A stretch of DNA of 64,000 nucleotides from Pelomonas sp965229315 (lineage in GTDB: Bacteria; Pseudomonadota; Gammaproteobacteria; Burkholderiales; Burkholderiaceae_C). Below, piece by piece: positions 17,148-24,432 of this stretch (within the stretch, counting starts at the first letter, position 1; each line of letters starts with the position of its first letter). Both the position numbers and the translations under genes were made by a program. The DNA lies in assembly GCF_965229315.1 (NCBI RefSeq), contig NZ_CBDDJA010000001.1, forward strand, positions 124,001-188,000, given 5' to 3'. Below the pieces are notes generated by a model. That model saw only the letters and a list, made by a program, of their open reading frames with translations, was not told the origin of the DNA and did not search any database.

Positions 17148-19637
17148 TCAGAAATCCGTGCCGACGTTGACGCCGACCGTGCGCGGCGGCTTGTACTGCG
17201 CGGTGAAGATGCCGCCCGCGCCGCCACCGGCACTGGTCTTGACCTTGCCGTCCGTCACGTTGCGCACGAACACGTCGGCGTACCAGCTCTTGGCCTGGTA
17301 GCGCGCGCCCAGGTCCAGCCGGGCATAGGACTTCTGCAGGTCGCCATCGGTCACGCCGCCATACAGCGCCGGGTTGTAGCGGGCGTTGCCGGAGGCCAGG
17401 TTGAACACCGACAGGTAGCTCTTGGTCTCGTAGTGCAGGGCCATGCGCGGCGCCAGCGTGGTCTCGCCGCTGAGGTGGAAGCTGTGTTCCCACAACAGCG
17501 TGGCGCTCAGGCGCGGCGCGTGCGGCATCTCGTTGCCGGTCACGTCCAGGCAGTTGCTGCTGATGTAGCCGCTGCTGGGCACGCCGGGTGTGTTGTAGGC
17601 GCGCGGGTCGGTGCAGGCGGGCAGCGAGTAGTCGTTGGAGAAGCCGACCAGCTCGCCCAGCTTGCTCTTGGTGAACGCGCCGGAGAGGTGCACGCGGTCG
17701 TCGGCCGTGGGCTTGACGGCGATCTCGAACTCCAGCCCGCTGACCTTGGCGCCCTTGGCGTTGGAAAAGCCGAAAAAGCGCGCGCCGGTGGGGTCGATGG
17801 CTGGTGCGCCGAACTGGTAGTCGCGGAAGTTCAGGTGGTAGACCGCCGTGTTGAACGTCATCGCGCCGTCCAGCAGCGTGGCCTTGTAGCCGACCTCGTA
17901 GCTGGTCAGGTTCTCCGGCTTGTAGCTGGCGCCCCGGTCCTGCAGGCCGCCGGACTTGTAGCCGGTGGCCACGCTCGCGTAGACCATGTTCGTCTTGTCG
18001 ATGTCGTAGCTCAGGCGCGCGAGGTAGGTCGCCTTGCTGCCCGAGTAGCGGCCGTCGTTGACGTCGCCCTGGCCGAAGCCGCAGCCGCCCTTGAGGTCGG
18101 GGCCGCCGGTGTCACAGCCCGGGTCCACCGGCACGGCGGGGAACGCGGGGTCATAGGCCCAGCCGTGGCCGCGACCGTTGATGTTCTCGCGCACGTCGTG
18201 CGTGTAGCGCACGCCGCCGGTCAGGTGCAGCGCATCGCTGACGTTCCAGGTCGCCTGGCCGAACACGGCCTTGCTGTCCACCGTCTCCTTGGGCTGCACG
18301 AAGCTGCCCTGCCAGCCGATGGTGCCTTCCTGCGTGCCGTTGAAGATGGGGATGTCGAAGCGGATGCCGTTGTTCTCGGCGCCGTAGTACAGGCCCAGGA
18401 TCCAGTCCACGTCGTGCTGGCCGGTGGACTGCAGTTGCAGCTCGTGGCTGTGCGAGCGGTACTTGCTCCAGTTGGTGCGGTCTTCCTGGAAGCCCGCCCC
18501 GCCGGTGGCGAAGCTCGTGGGCGAGCCGCCCTGGCCCATGTCCTGGTCGAAGGTGCCGGAGCCCGAGAACTTGCTGACGCCGGCCACGTACGACAGGCGC
18601 ACGGTGCTGGACAGGTCGTAGTCCAGCCGGCTGCGGATGACGTCGGAGTTGCGGTTCAGGTAGGGCGCGGTGTCGATCAGCGCGGACCAGAATTTCTGCC
18701 CGGGGCGCGGGTTCTGCACCAGCGCCATGGACGGCGTGCCGCGGTCCTGGAAGCGCTCGTACGAAACATCCCAGTGCAGTTCGGGCGTGGGCTGCCAGGC
18801 GAAGCTGACGCGGGCGCCGGTCTGGTCCTGCGCGCTGTACTTTTTGCCGCCCTGCACGAACAGGTTGTAGTTGATGGGCTTCCACTGCGCGAGCGTGTTG
18901 GTCGGGCTGGCGGCCAGCCAGGCGGCCTGCTGCTGCGCGACCGTGTAGCGCACCGGGTTCTGGTAGTCGACGTAGCCGTCGTGCTGCTCGTGCGCGAAGG
19001 CGAAGCGCACGGCCATGTCGTTGCCCAGCGGCACGTTGAAGCTCGCACGCGCGCCCAGGCGGCCGAAGTTGCCCATGCCAACTTCGGCGTTGCCGGACTG
19101 GGTCTTGAGCTGCGCCGGGGCGGTCTTGAAGTTGACCGCACCGACCGTGGAATTGCGCCCCCACAGCGTGCCCTGCGGGCCGCGCAGCACTTCCACGCCG
19201 GCCATGTCGAACATCAGCGCGGCGGCGCCCTCGGGGCGGGCCGTGTAGACGCCGTTGACGAACAGCGCCACCTCGGGGTCGGCGTACTCGGTCTTGGCCG
19301 TATCGTTGCCGATGCCGCGCAGCGTCATCGTCGTCACGCCGTGGTCGCCCTGGGCGGTGGCCTGCAGGCCCGGCACGAGGTGGACGATGTCCAGGATGGT
19401 CGTCATGTGCGCGTCTTCCAGCGCTTCGGCGCTGATCGCGGTGACGGCCACCGGCGTCTTCTGCAGCGAGGTGGTCTTCTTCGTCGCGGTGACGATGACC
19501 TCGGGCAGCTTGGTGGTCTCGGTGGCAGCCTTGGCGGTCTGCGCCCACGCCGGCGCGGCACCGGCCAGCAGGGCCAGCACCGCAAGTTGGATGGGGGTAC
19601 CCAGGGCCGAGCAGGCCGGGCGATGGCAGCGATTCAT
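17148..19637 (-). CDS. TonB-dependent outer-membrane receptor
   Basis: This 829-residue protein has a signal peptide ending APAWAQT and a TonB-box-like EVIVTATKK. The plug domain includes VPGLQATAQGDHGVTTMTLRGIGN and VEVLRGPQGTLWGRNSTVGAVNF. A 22-strand barrel follows, ending NVGTDF with the terminal Phe. The ATG at 19637 has a good AGGAGA site. TonB/ExbBD energy would drive uptake of a large or scarce ligand. It leads the ABC/GH1 operon, so the ligand is most likely a beta-linked glucoside oligomer or glycoside rather than a siderophore. Expression is probably controlled by the two palindromes upstream. Confidence 0.94.
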   Translation of the reverse strand: MNRCHRPACSALGTPIQLAVLALLAGAAPAWAQTAKAATETTKLPEVIVTATKKTTSLQKTPVAVTAISAEALEDAHMTTILDIVHLVPGLQATAQGDHGVTTMTLRGIGNDTAKTEYADPEVALFVNGVYTARPEGAAALMFDMAGVEVLRGPQGTLWGRNSTVGAVNFKTAPAQLKTQSGNAEVGMGNFGRLGARASFNVPLGNDMAVRFAFAHEQHDGYVDYQNPVRYTVAQQQAAWLAASPTNTLAQWKPINYNLFVQGGKKYSAQDQTGARVSFAWQPTPELHWDVSYERFQDRGTPSMALVQNPRPGQKFWSALIDTAPYLNRNSDVIRSRLDYDLSSTVRLSYVAGVSKFSGSGTFDQDMGQGGSPTSFATGGAGFQEDRTNWSKYRSHSHELQLQSTGQHDVDWILGLYYGAENNGIRFDIPIFNGTQEGTIGWQGSFVQPKETVDSKAVFGQATWNVSDALHLTGGVRYTHDVRENINGRGHGWAYDPAFPAVPVDPGCDTGGPDLKGGCGFGQGDVNDGRYSGSKATYLARLSYDIDKTNMVYASVATGYKSGGLQDRGASYKPENLTSYEVGYKATLLDGAMTFNTAVYHLNFRDYQFGAPAIDPTGARFFGFSNAKGAKVSGLEFEIAVKPTADDRVHLSGAFTKSKLGELVGFSNDYSLPACTDPRAYNTPGVPSSGYISSNCLDVTGNEMPHAPRLSATLLWEHSFHLSGETTLAPRMALHYETKSYLSVFNLASGNARYNPALYGGVTDGDLQKSYARLDLGARYQAKSWYADVFVRNVTDGKVKTSAGGGAGGIFTAQYKPPRTVGVNVGTDF

Positions 19638-19696
19638 GGTGTCTCCTAGCTGGTTTGTTGCGCTGGGCGCGCTGGATTCGTCGATCCAGTGAAAGC

Positions 19697-19726
19697 ATCT
19701 TGCCCGACCGTTGACAACGCTGTCAA
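19697..19726 (-). promoter_or_regulatory. Candidate sigma-70 promoter of the TonB receptor operon
   Basis: On the minus strand a consensus TTGACA (complement of 19721-19726) is followed after 18 bases by CAAGAT (complement of 19697-19702), which matches the -10 box at three of six positions. The -35 lies inside the first palindromic operator, so repressor binding there would block RNA polymerase. The -10 is weak and the start site is unproven. Confidence 0.5.
19711..19726. promoter_or_regulatory. LacI-type palindromic operator 1
   Basis: The sequence is TTGACAACGCTGTCAA, an imperfect 16-base inverted repeat with arms TTGACA/TGTCAA. It lies 74 bases upstream of the TonB receptor start and 94 upstream of the halogenase start. 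Its core resembles the second palindrome, and GACAAC...GTTGTC-type palindromes are typical LacI/GalR-family operators. The LacI-type gene at 22818-23846 is the obvious candidate binder. Confidence 0.72.
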
Positions 19727-19732
19727 CACAAA

Positions 19733-19748
19733 AAGACAACGTTGTCTT
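19733..19748. promoter_or_regulatory. LacI-type palindromic operator 2 (perfect)
   Basis: The sequence is AAGACAACGTTGTCTT, a perfect 16-base palindrome with a central CG, as LacI-family operators have. It is 22 bases centre-to-centre from operator 1, which is two helical turns, so two repressor dimers could bind on the same DNA face between the divergent receptor and halogenase genes. Confidence 0.78.
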
Positions 19749-19819
19749 GTTTCCCGCTACCATCTCCCAGGAGACATCCGGGAAAGTCCCAGGTCCTTGA
19801 TACACAAAGGAAATCGCGC

Positions 19820-21355
19820 ATGACAGCGGTTCGCAGCATCCTCGTCGTCGGCGGCGGCAGCGCCGGCTGGCTGGCCGCGGCCTACCTGGCCCGCACGCTG
19901 GGCGTGGGCGACGCCGCCGGCCCGCGCATCACGCTGGTGGAGGCGCCGGGCATCCCGACCATCGGCGTCGGCGAAGGCAGCTTCCCGTCGCTGCGCGGCA
20001 CGCTGGCGGCCATCGGCATCCCGGAGGACCGCTTCATCCGCGAGGCGAACGCGACGTTCAAGCAGGGCATCCGCTTCGACCACTGGGTGCGCCGCCCCGG
20101 TGAGCCGGGCGCGGACCACTACTTCCACCCCTTCAGCCAGCCCAGCCAACGCCCCGGCGGACCCGAGCTGCTGCCCTACTGGCTGCTGGGCGCGGCCGAG
20201 GGCAGCGCATTCGCCGAGGCCGCGACGCTGCAAAAGCGCGTGGCCGACGCATCCCGGGCGCCCAAGCGCGTGACCGATGCCGACTACCTCGGCGCGCTGA
20301 ACTACGCCTACCACTTCGACGCCGGCCGCTTTGCCGCGTTGTTGGCCGACGAGGCGCGGGCGCTGGGCGTCTCGCACATCGCCGCGACGGTGGAACGCGT
20401 GGAGGTCAGCGACGGCGGGCTCATCACCGCCGTGCACACCCGCGAGGCCGGCGCGCTGCGTGCGGACCTGTATCTGGACTGCACGGGCTTTCACGCGGCG
20501 CTGATCGGTGGCGCGCTCGCCTCGCCGTTCAAGAGCCTGGCCGACCGCCTGTTCGTCGACCGCGCCCTGGCCATCCAGGTGCCCTACCCGCGCGCCGATG
20601 CACCGATCGCGTCGTCCACGATCTCCACGGCTCAGACGGCGGGCTGGATCTGGGACATCGGCCTGCAGCAACGCCGCGGCATTGGCCACGTCTATTCGAG
20701 CCGCCACATCGACGACGGGCAGGCCGAGGCGCAACTGCGCGCCTACATCGGCCCGGCGGCCGACGGCATCAGCGCGCGCCGGCTGGATCTGCGCATCGGC
20801 TACCGCGAGACGCAATGGCTGGGCAACTGCGTGGCCGTCGGGCTGTCATCGGGCTTCATCGAGCCGCTGGAAGCGTCGGGCCTGGGCCTGGTGGAGGCGG
20901 CCGTCTACCTGATCGCCCACCTGTTCCCGCACGACGGCCAGTTCGACGCCGCGGCGCGCCAGTTCAACGCGCAGATGCGCACGCGCTACGAGCGCATCGC
21001 CGACTTCGTGAAGCTGCACTACGCGCTGAGCCAGCGCCCCGAGCCGTTCTGGCGCGACAACGCCGACGCGGCCACGCGCTCCGGCCTGCTCAGCGAACAG
21101 CTCGCGATGTGGCGCACGCGCGCGCCGCACCGGCTGGACTTCATCACCGACCTGGAGATGTACCCGCCGTCGAGCTGGCAGTACGTGCTGTACGGCATGG
21201 AGTACGCAACGGCCCTCGCGCCCAACGCCGCCGCATGGCCACGGGCTGCCGAGGCGCGGCAGGAGTTCGCGACGCTCAGGCAGCTCGCCCCGCGCGCGAT
21301 CGCCGACCTGCCGGCCCACCGCGCGCTGGTCGAGCACCTGTGCGCGCGCGGCTAG
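19820..21355 (+). CDS. Flavin-dependent tryptophan halogenase family protein
   Basis: This 511-residue protein has the FAD-binding GGGSAGWLAAAYLA motif at the N-terminus, TIGVGEGSFPSLR, TFKQGIRFDHW (the position of the family catalytic lysine), and FIEPLEASGLGL (the position of the conserved glutamate). The second halogenase motif WxWxIP appears as WIWDIG, so the proline is replaced by glycine. Known family members chlorinate or brominate indoles using FADH2 from a separate reductase, which is not seen here. Homologues often sit beside TonB receptors in sugar-utilisation loci, and their natural substrates are unknown. The ATG at 19820 follows an AAAGGAAA site. The TAG stop overlaps the convergent cbpM stop. 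Confidence 0.9.
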   Translation: MTAVRSILVVGGGSAGWLAAAYLARTLGVGDAAGPRITLVEAPGIPTIGVGEGSFPSLRGTLAAIGIPEDRFIREANATFKQGIRFDHWVRRPGEPGADHYFHPFSQPSQRPGGPELLPYWLLGAAEGSAFAEAATLQKRVADASRAPKRVTDADYLGALNYAYHFDAGRFAALLADEARALGVSHIAATVERVEVSDGGLITAVHTREAGALRADLYLDCTGFHAALIGGALASPFKSLADRLFVDRALAIQVPYPRADAPIASSTISTAQTAGWIWDIGLQQRRGIGHVYSSRHIDDGQAEAQLRAYIGPAADGISARRLDLRIGYRETQWLGNCVAVGLSSGFIEPLEASGLGLVEAAVYLIAHLFPHDGQFDAAARQFNAQMRTRYERIADFVKLHYALSQRPEPFWRDNADAATRSGLLSEQLAMWRTRAPHRLDFITDLEMYPPSSWQYVLYGMEYATALAPNAAAWPRAAEARQEFATLRQLAPRAIADLPAHRALVEHLCARG

Positions 21356-21651
21356 CGGGGCTGACGCAGCGAGCGCAGCCGGTGGACTTCCTCGATCAGG
21401 TCCACCACCAGCGCCGCCAGCTCCGGGTTGGCGTCGAAATCGCGCTCGAGGGCCAGCAGGCGGCGCGCGCGGTGCAGTTGCGGGCTGGCGAAGCGGCGCG
21501 CCGCGCCTTCACCGCTGCAGCAGACCAGCAGCCCGGCGTCGAGCCGCTCGTGCAGCCAATCGGCGTCCACACCGCAGGCACACGCCAGCTCTTCCAAACT
21601 CAGCGCGTGCTCGTCGATGACGAGGCCGACCAGCACGGGGTCACCGGCCAT
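21352..21651 (-). CDS. cbpM: CbpM-type chaperone modulator (MerR-like)
   Basis: This 99-residue protein starts MAGDPVLVGLVIDEHALSLEELACACG. It has a MerR-like N-terminal fold and a C-terminal helix (ELAALVVDLIEEVHRLRSL). CbpM inhibits the co-chaperone CbpA by binding its J-domain. The start lies 11 bases inside the end of cbpA, an overlap common for this pair. A TAG stop is shared head to head with the halogenase stop (the four bases CTAG at 21352-21355), so the 3' ends of the two genes overlap. Confidence 0.87.
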   Translation of the reverse strand: MAGDPVLVGLVIDEHALSLEELACACGVDADWLHERLDAGLLVCCSGEGAARRFASPQLHRARRLLALERDFDANPELAALVVDLIEEVHRLRSLRQPR

Positions 21652-22648
21652 GGCTCGCGTCGTCCGCTGCGGCACGCGGCTGGAAGCGGGTCTCCAGCGT
21701 CGCGGCCATGGACTCGTAGGCCTGGCGCGCGCCCGCCAGCGTGGACGGCGGCAGCACCACGGCCACCTCCAGCACCAGGTCGCCGGCCGGCTCGCCCTTC
21801 AGCCCCTGCCCACGCAGGCGCAGGCGCTTGCCGTGCGGCGTGTCTGGCGGCACGCTCACGCTGACCCGCCCGCCGGGCGTCGTCGTGGCCACCTCGGCGC
21901 CCAGCGCCGCCTCCCAAGGTGCGAGCGGCAACCGGTCACGCACATCACGGCTGTCTGTGGGGTCGGCGCCGTGCTGCTTGAACTGGATTTCCAGGTAGAG
22001 ATCCCCGGCGGCCGCGCCGCCACGGCCCGCCGAACCCTGCCCGGGCAGGCGGATGTGCTGCCCGGCCTGGATGCCCTTGGGGATCTGCACCTGCACCTGG
22101 CGCAGCGCGACGGCGCGGCGGCCGTTCTCGTCGGGCGCCAGCGTCCGCACGGTGACGGCGCGGACGGCGCCAGCGACCGAATCCGCGTCGTCGATGACCA
22201 GCCTGACATGCTCGTCGGCACCGCGCGCGGGCTTTGCATCGGCCGGCTCGGCCTGCGCCGCGCGACCGAACATGCTGGTGAAGAAATCGGTGAAGCCTTC
22301 GCCCTCGCCGCGGCGCCCCGCCGTGGGCTCGCCATCGAACTGGAAGCCCTGTTGCCAGTCGCCGGGCATCTCGCGCGCCGCACCGGGCTGGCCGTCCGAG
22401 AGCTGGCCCGCCTTGAGCTGGCGGCGCCGCACGCCGTCGTAGGCAGCCCGCCGTTGCGGGTCGGACAGCACCTCGTAGGCCTCATTGACCCGGGCCATCG
22501 CGGCGTGGGCGGGCGTCGTCGGGTTGATGTCCGGGTGGTGCAGGCGCGCCAGACGCCGGTAGGCCTGCTTGATCGCCGGCGCGTCGGCGTCGGCAGCCAG
22601 CCCCAACACCTGGTAATAGTCCTCGAAACGCACGGCAGCGAACCGCAT
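21641..22648 (-). CDS. cbpA: Curved DNA-binding protein CbpA (DnaJ-class co-chaperone)
   Basis: This 335-residue protein begins MRFAAVRFEDYYQVLGL. The J-domain has the HPD tripeptide in LARLHHPDINP. A Gly-rich linker region (FQFDGEPTAGRRGEGEGFTDFF) and two DnaJ C-terminal substrate-binding domains (QVQIPKGIQAGQHIRLPGQG and VSVPPDTPHGKRLRLRGQG) follow. There are no zinc-finger CxxCxGxG repeats, which separates CbpA from DnaJ. It stimulates DnaK and can coat DNA. cbpM overlaps its 3' end. The ATG at 22648 was chosen because the upstream frame is not J-protein-like. Confidence 0.92.
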   Translation of the reverse strand: MRFAAVRFEDYYQVLGLAADADAPAIKQAYRRLARLHHPDINPTTPAHAAMARVNEAYEVLSDPQRRAAYDGVRRRQLKAGQLSDGQPGAAREMPGDWQQGFQFDGEPTAGRRGEGEGFTDFFTSMFGRAAQAEPADAKPARGADEHVRLVIDDADSVAGAVRAVTVRTLAPDENGRRAVALRQVQVQIPKGIQAGQHIRLPGQGSAGRGGAAAGDLYLEIQFKQHGADPTDSRDVRDRLPLAPWEAALGAEVATTTPGGRVSVSVPPDTPHGKRLRLRGQGLKGEPAGDLVLEVAVVLPPSTLAGARQAYESMAATLETRFQPRAAADDASHGR

Positions 22649-22817
22649 CACCGCGGTCGGGCAAGGCCGATGTCGCATCGCGGGGCACTGCCCCTGGGGT
22701 CGGGAGGTCTCATCGCCGCGCTCCGTGCCGTGGAGCCCCGACTTTGAATTTGCCGCGCACCTGCCGCCATCGGACGGCACCGCCTGCGCGGACCCACCGC
22801 GTCCTACAGGTCGCCCG

Positions 22818-23846
22818 TCAGCGCGCCCGCGTCGAGTCCCGCACGACCAGTTCGTGCGGCAACACTTGGTGCAACTCGGGCTCCGCCGGTGAGGCCCCGT
22901 CAGGGCGTTGCGGGGTGACCAGCATCTCGACGGCCATGCGCGCCATCTCGGCCACGGGCTGGCGCACGGTGGTCAGCGGCGGCCACACCAGCGCGGCGGC
23001 AGGCGAATCGTCGAAGCCGGTGATGGACAGTTCGCCGGGCACGCTCAGGCCCAGGCGCTGCGCCGCAGCCAACACGCCCAGCGCCATGTCGTCGTTGCTG
23101 GCGAACACGGCCGTGGGTCGCTGGCGGCGGCTGAGCAGCTGGTGGGCCGCATCACGGCCGCTGGCGAAGGTGAACAGTCCGGGCTGGATCAGCTCGGGGT
23201 CCGGCTCCAGGCCGTGCGAGCGCAGCGCGTTCACGTAGCCCTGGTAGCGCAGCGCGCTGGCCGACTGGTCGGCCGGCCCCGTGATGAACGCGATGCGCTG
23301 GTGCCCCAGGCTGAGCAGCAGGTTCGTGATCTCCTCGGCGGCATGCACGTCGTCGATGCGCACGGAGGGCACGCCCTCGACATCGCGCTCGGGGGACATC
23401 AGCACGCACGGCGTGCCGCTGTCGCGCAGCGCGGCCAGCACCTCGGGGTTGTCGCACAGCGGCGGCGTCAGGACCATGCCGTCGGGCCGCAGCGCCATGA
23501 CCATGCGATCGATCTGCTGGCGCAGGTCCGGCGCATCGTTGTGCAGCGATTCGACGACGAGGTGATAGCCCAGCTCGCGGCAGCGCAGCGTCGCGCCCTG
23601 CTGCACGCTGGCGACGAAGCTCGCGCTCGGGTCGTAATACAGCAGGCCGATCAGGAAGGAGCGCCCGCCGGCGAGGCTGCGGGCCGACTGCTTGGGCCGG
23701 TAGCGCAGCGCCTCCACCACCTTGAGCACCTGATCCCGGGTGCTCTCGTGCACACCAGGTTCATGGTTGAGCACGCGCGACACCGTCTTGATCGACACGC
23801 CCGCCTCGCGGGCCACGTCGACGATGGTGGGGCTGCGGATGTTCAT
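22818..23846 (-). CDS. LacI/GalR-family transcriptional regulator
   Basis: This 342-residue regulator begins MNIRSPTIVDVAREAGV. The helix-turn-helix and hinge (SIKTVSRVLNHEPGVHESTRDQV, with YRPKQSARSLAGGRS) is followed by a periplasmic-binding-protein-like effector domain (IGLLYYDPSASFV, TAVFASNDDMALGVL, ITGFDDSPAAALVWPPLTTVRQP). It probably represses the divergent TonB-receptor and halogenase promoters through the GACAAC/GTTGTC palindromes 3 kb away, with a glucoside-derived sugar as inducer. That regulatory link is inferred from position and operator type. The start at 23846 was chosen over an in-frame ATG six codons upstream. Confidence 0.92.
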   Translation of the reverse strand: MNIRSPTIVDVAREAGVSIKTVSRVLNHEPGVHESTRDQVLKVVEALRYRPKQSARSLAGGRSFLIGLLYYDPSASFVASVQQGATLRCRELGYHLVVESLHNDAPDLRQQIDRMVMALRPDGMVLTPPLCDNPEVLAALRDSGTPCVLMSPERDVEGVPSVRIDDVHAAEEITNLLLSLGHQRIAFITGPADQSASALRYQGYVNALRSHGLEPDPELIQPGLFTFASGRDAAHQLLSRRQRPTAVFASNDDMALGVLAAAQRLGLSVPGELSITGFDDSPAAALVWPPLTTVRQPVAEMARMAVEMLVTPQRPDGASPAEPELHQVLPHELVVRDSTRAR

Positions 23847-23847
23847 G

Positions 23848-23927
23848 CCCCTCGTCCAAGGCAAGCCTTGGACGGTCCCCCGAGGGGACGGCGATGCTTG
23901 CAGGGGTTACCCCACAAGCACATCGCC
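23848..23927. repeat. Cluster of intergenic hairpins (REP-like)
   Basis: Two adjacent dyads fill the gap upstream of the LacI gene. One has ten-base arms around AA (CGTCCAAGGC AA GCCTTGGACG, 23853-23874), enclosed by outer CCCCTC (23848-23853) and GAGGGG (23882-23887). The other (23890-23927) pairs GGCGATGCTTGCAGGGG with CCCCACAAGCACATCGCC across a short TTA loop, with small bulges. There is no T run, so a simple terminator is not supported for either strand. They resemble the GC-rich intergenic repeats common in Burkholderiales. One may still end HU transcription. Confidence 0.6.
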
Positions 23928-23988
23928 AGACGGGCCGGCTTGGGAGCGGCCCGGCGCTCGGCCCGATGGCGACTCATGGAAACAGAAG

Positions 23989-24342
23989 TTACTTCTTCTT
24001 GGCCTTGGCGGCCGGCTTGGCAGCAGCCTTGGCGGCGGGCTTGGCAGCGGCCTTCTTGGCGGCCGCCTTGGGGTCCACGGCAGCCTTGAAGCCAGCGCCG
24101 GCGGTGAACTTGGGCAGCTTGGCGGCGGCGATCTTGATCTTGTCGCCGGTGCTGGGGTTCACGCCGTTGCGGGCGGCACGTGCGTGCTGCTTGAAGGAGC
24201 CGAAGCCGGGGATCGACACCGCACCACCCTTTTTGACGGTGGTGACGATGGCGTCCAGCAGGGTCTCGAGGACGCGGCCAGCTTCGGCCTTGCTCAGCTC
24301 GTGCTTGGCGGCCAGGTGTTCGATCAGATCGGTCTTGTTCAT
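23989..24342 (-). CDS. HU-family DNA-binding protein with Lys/Ala-rich tail
   Basis: This 117-residue protein begins MNKTDLIEHLAAKHELSKAEA. The HU/IHF core has VSIPGFGSFKQHARAARNGVNP and TGDKIKIAAAKLPKFTAG. After about residue 90 comes a low-complexity histone-H1-like tail of AAAKKAAAKPAAKA-type repeats. HU dimers bend and compact DNA. The basic tail, seen in several betaproteobacterial HU proteins, should raise DNA affinity and compaction. The start was set at MNKTDL, not at the ATG six codons upstream. Confidence 0.95.
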   Translation of the reverse strand: MNKTDLIEHLAAKHELSKAEAGRVLETLLDAIVTTVKKGGAVSIPGFGSFKQHARAARNGVNPSTGDKIKIAAAKLPKFTAGAGFKAAVDPKAAAKKAAAKPAAKAAAKPAAKAKKK

Positions 24343-24432
24343 GCGGGGGGTCTCGTCCAAAACGCGCCCGAACGGCTCGGGCGGCGAGATTGTGGCGCAT
24401 ACAGTCGGGCCAGAGCCCCGTATCCATCGCCA

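Noticed and set aside
23989..24080. AAGGCGGC-type short repeats as CRISPR or satellite
   Set aside because: They encode the Lys/Ala repeats of the HU tail. There are no conserved repeats with unique spacers.
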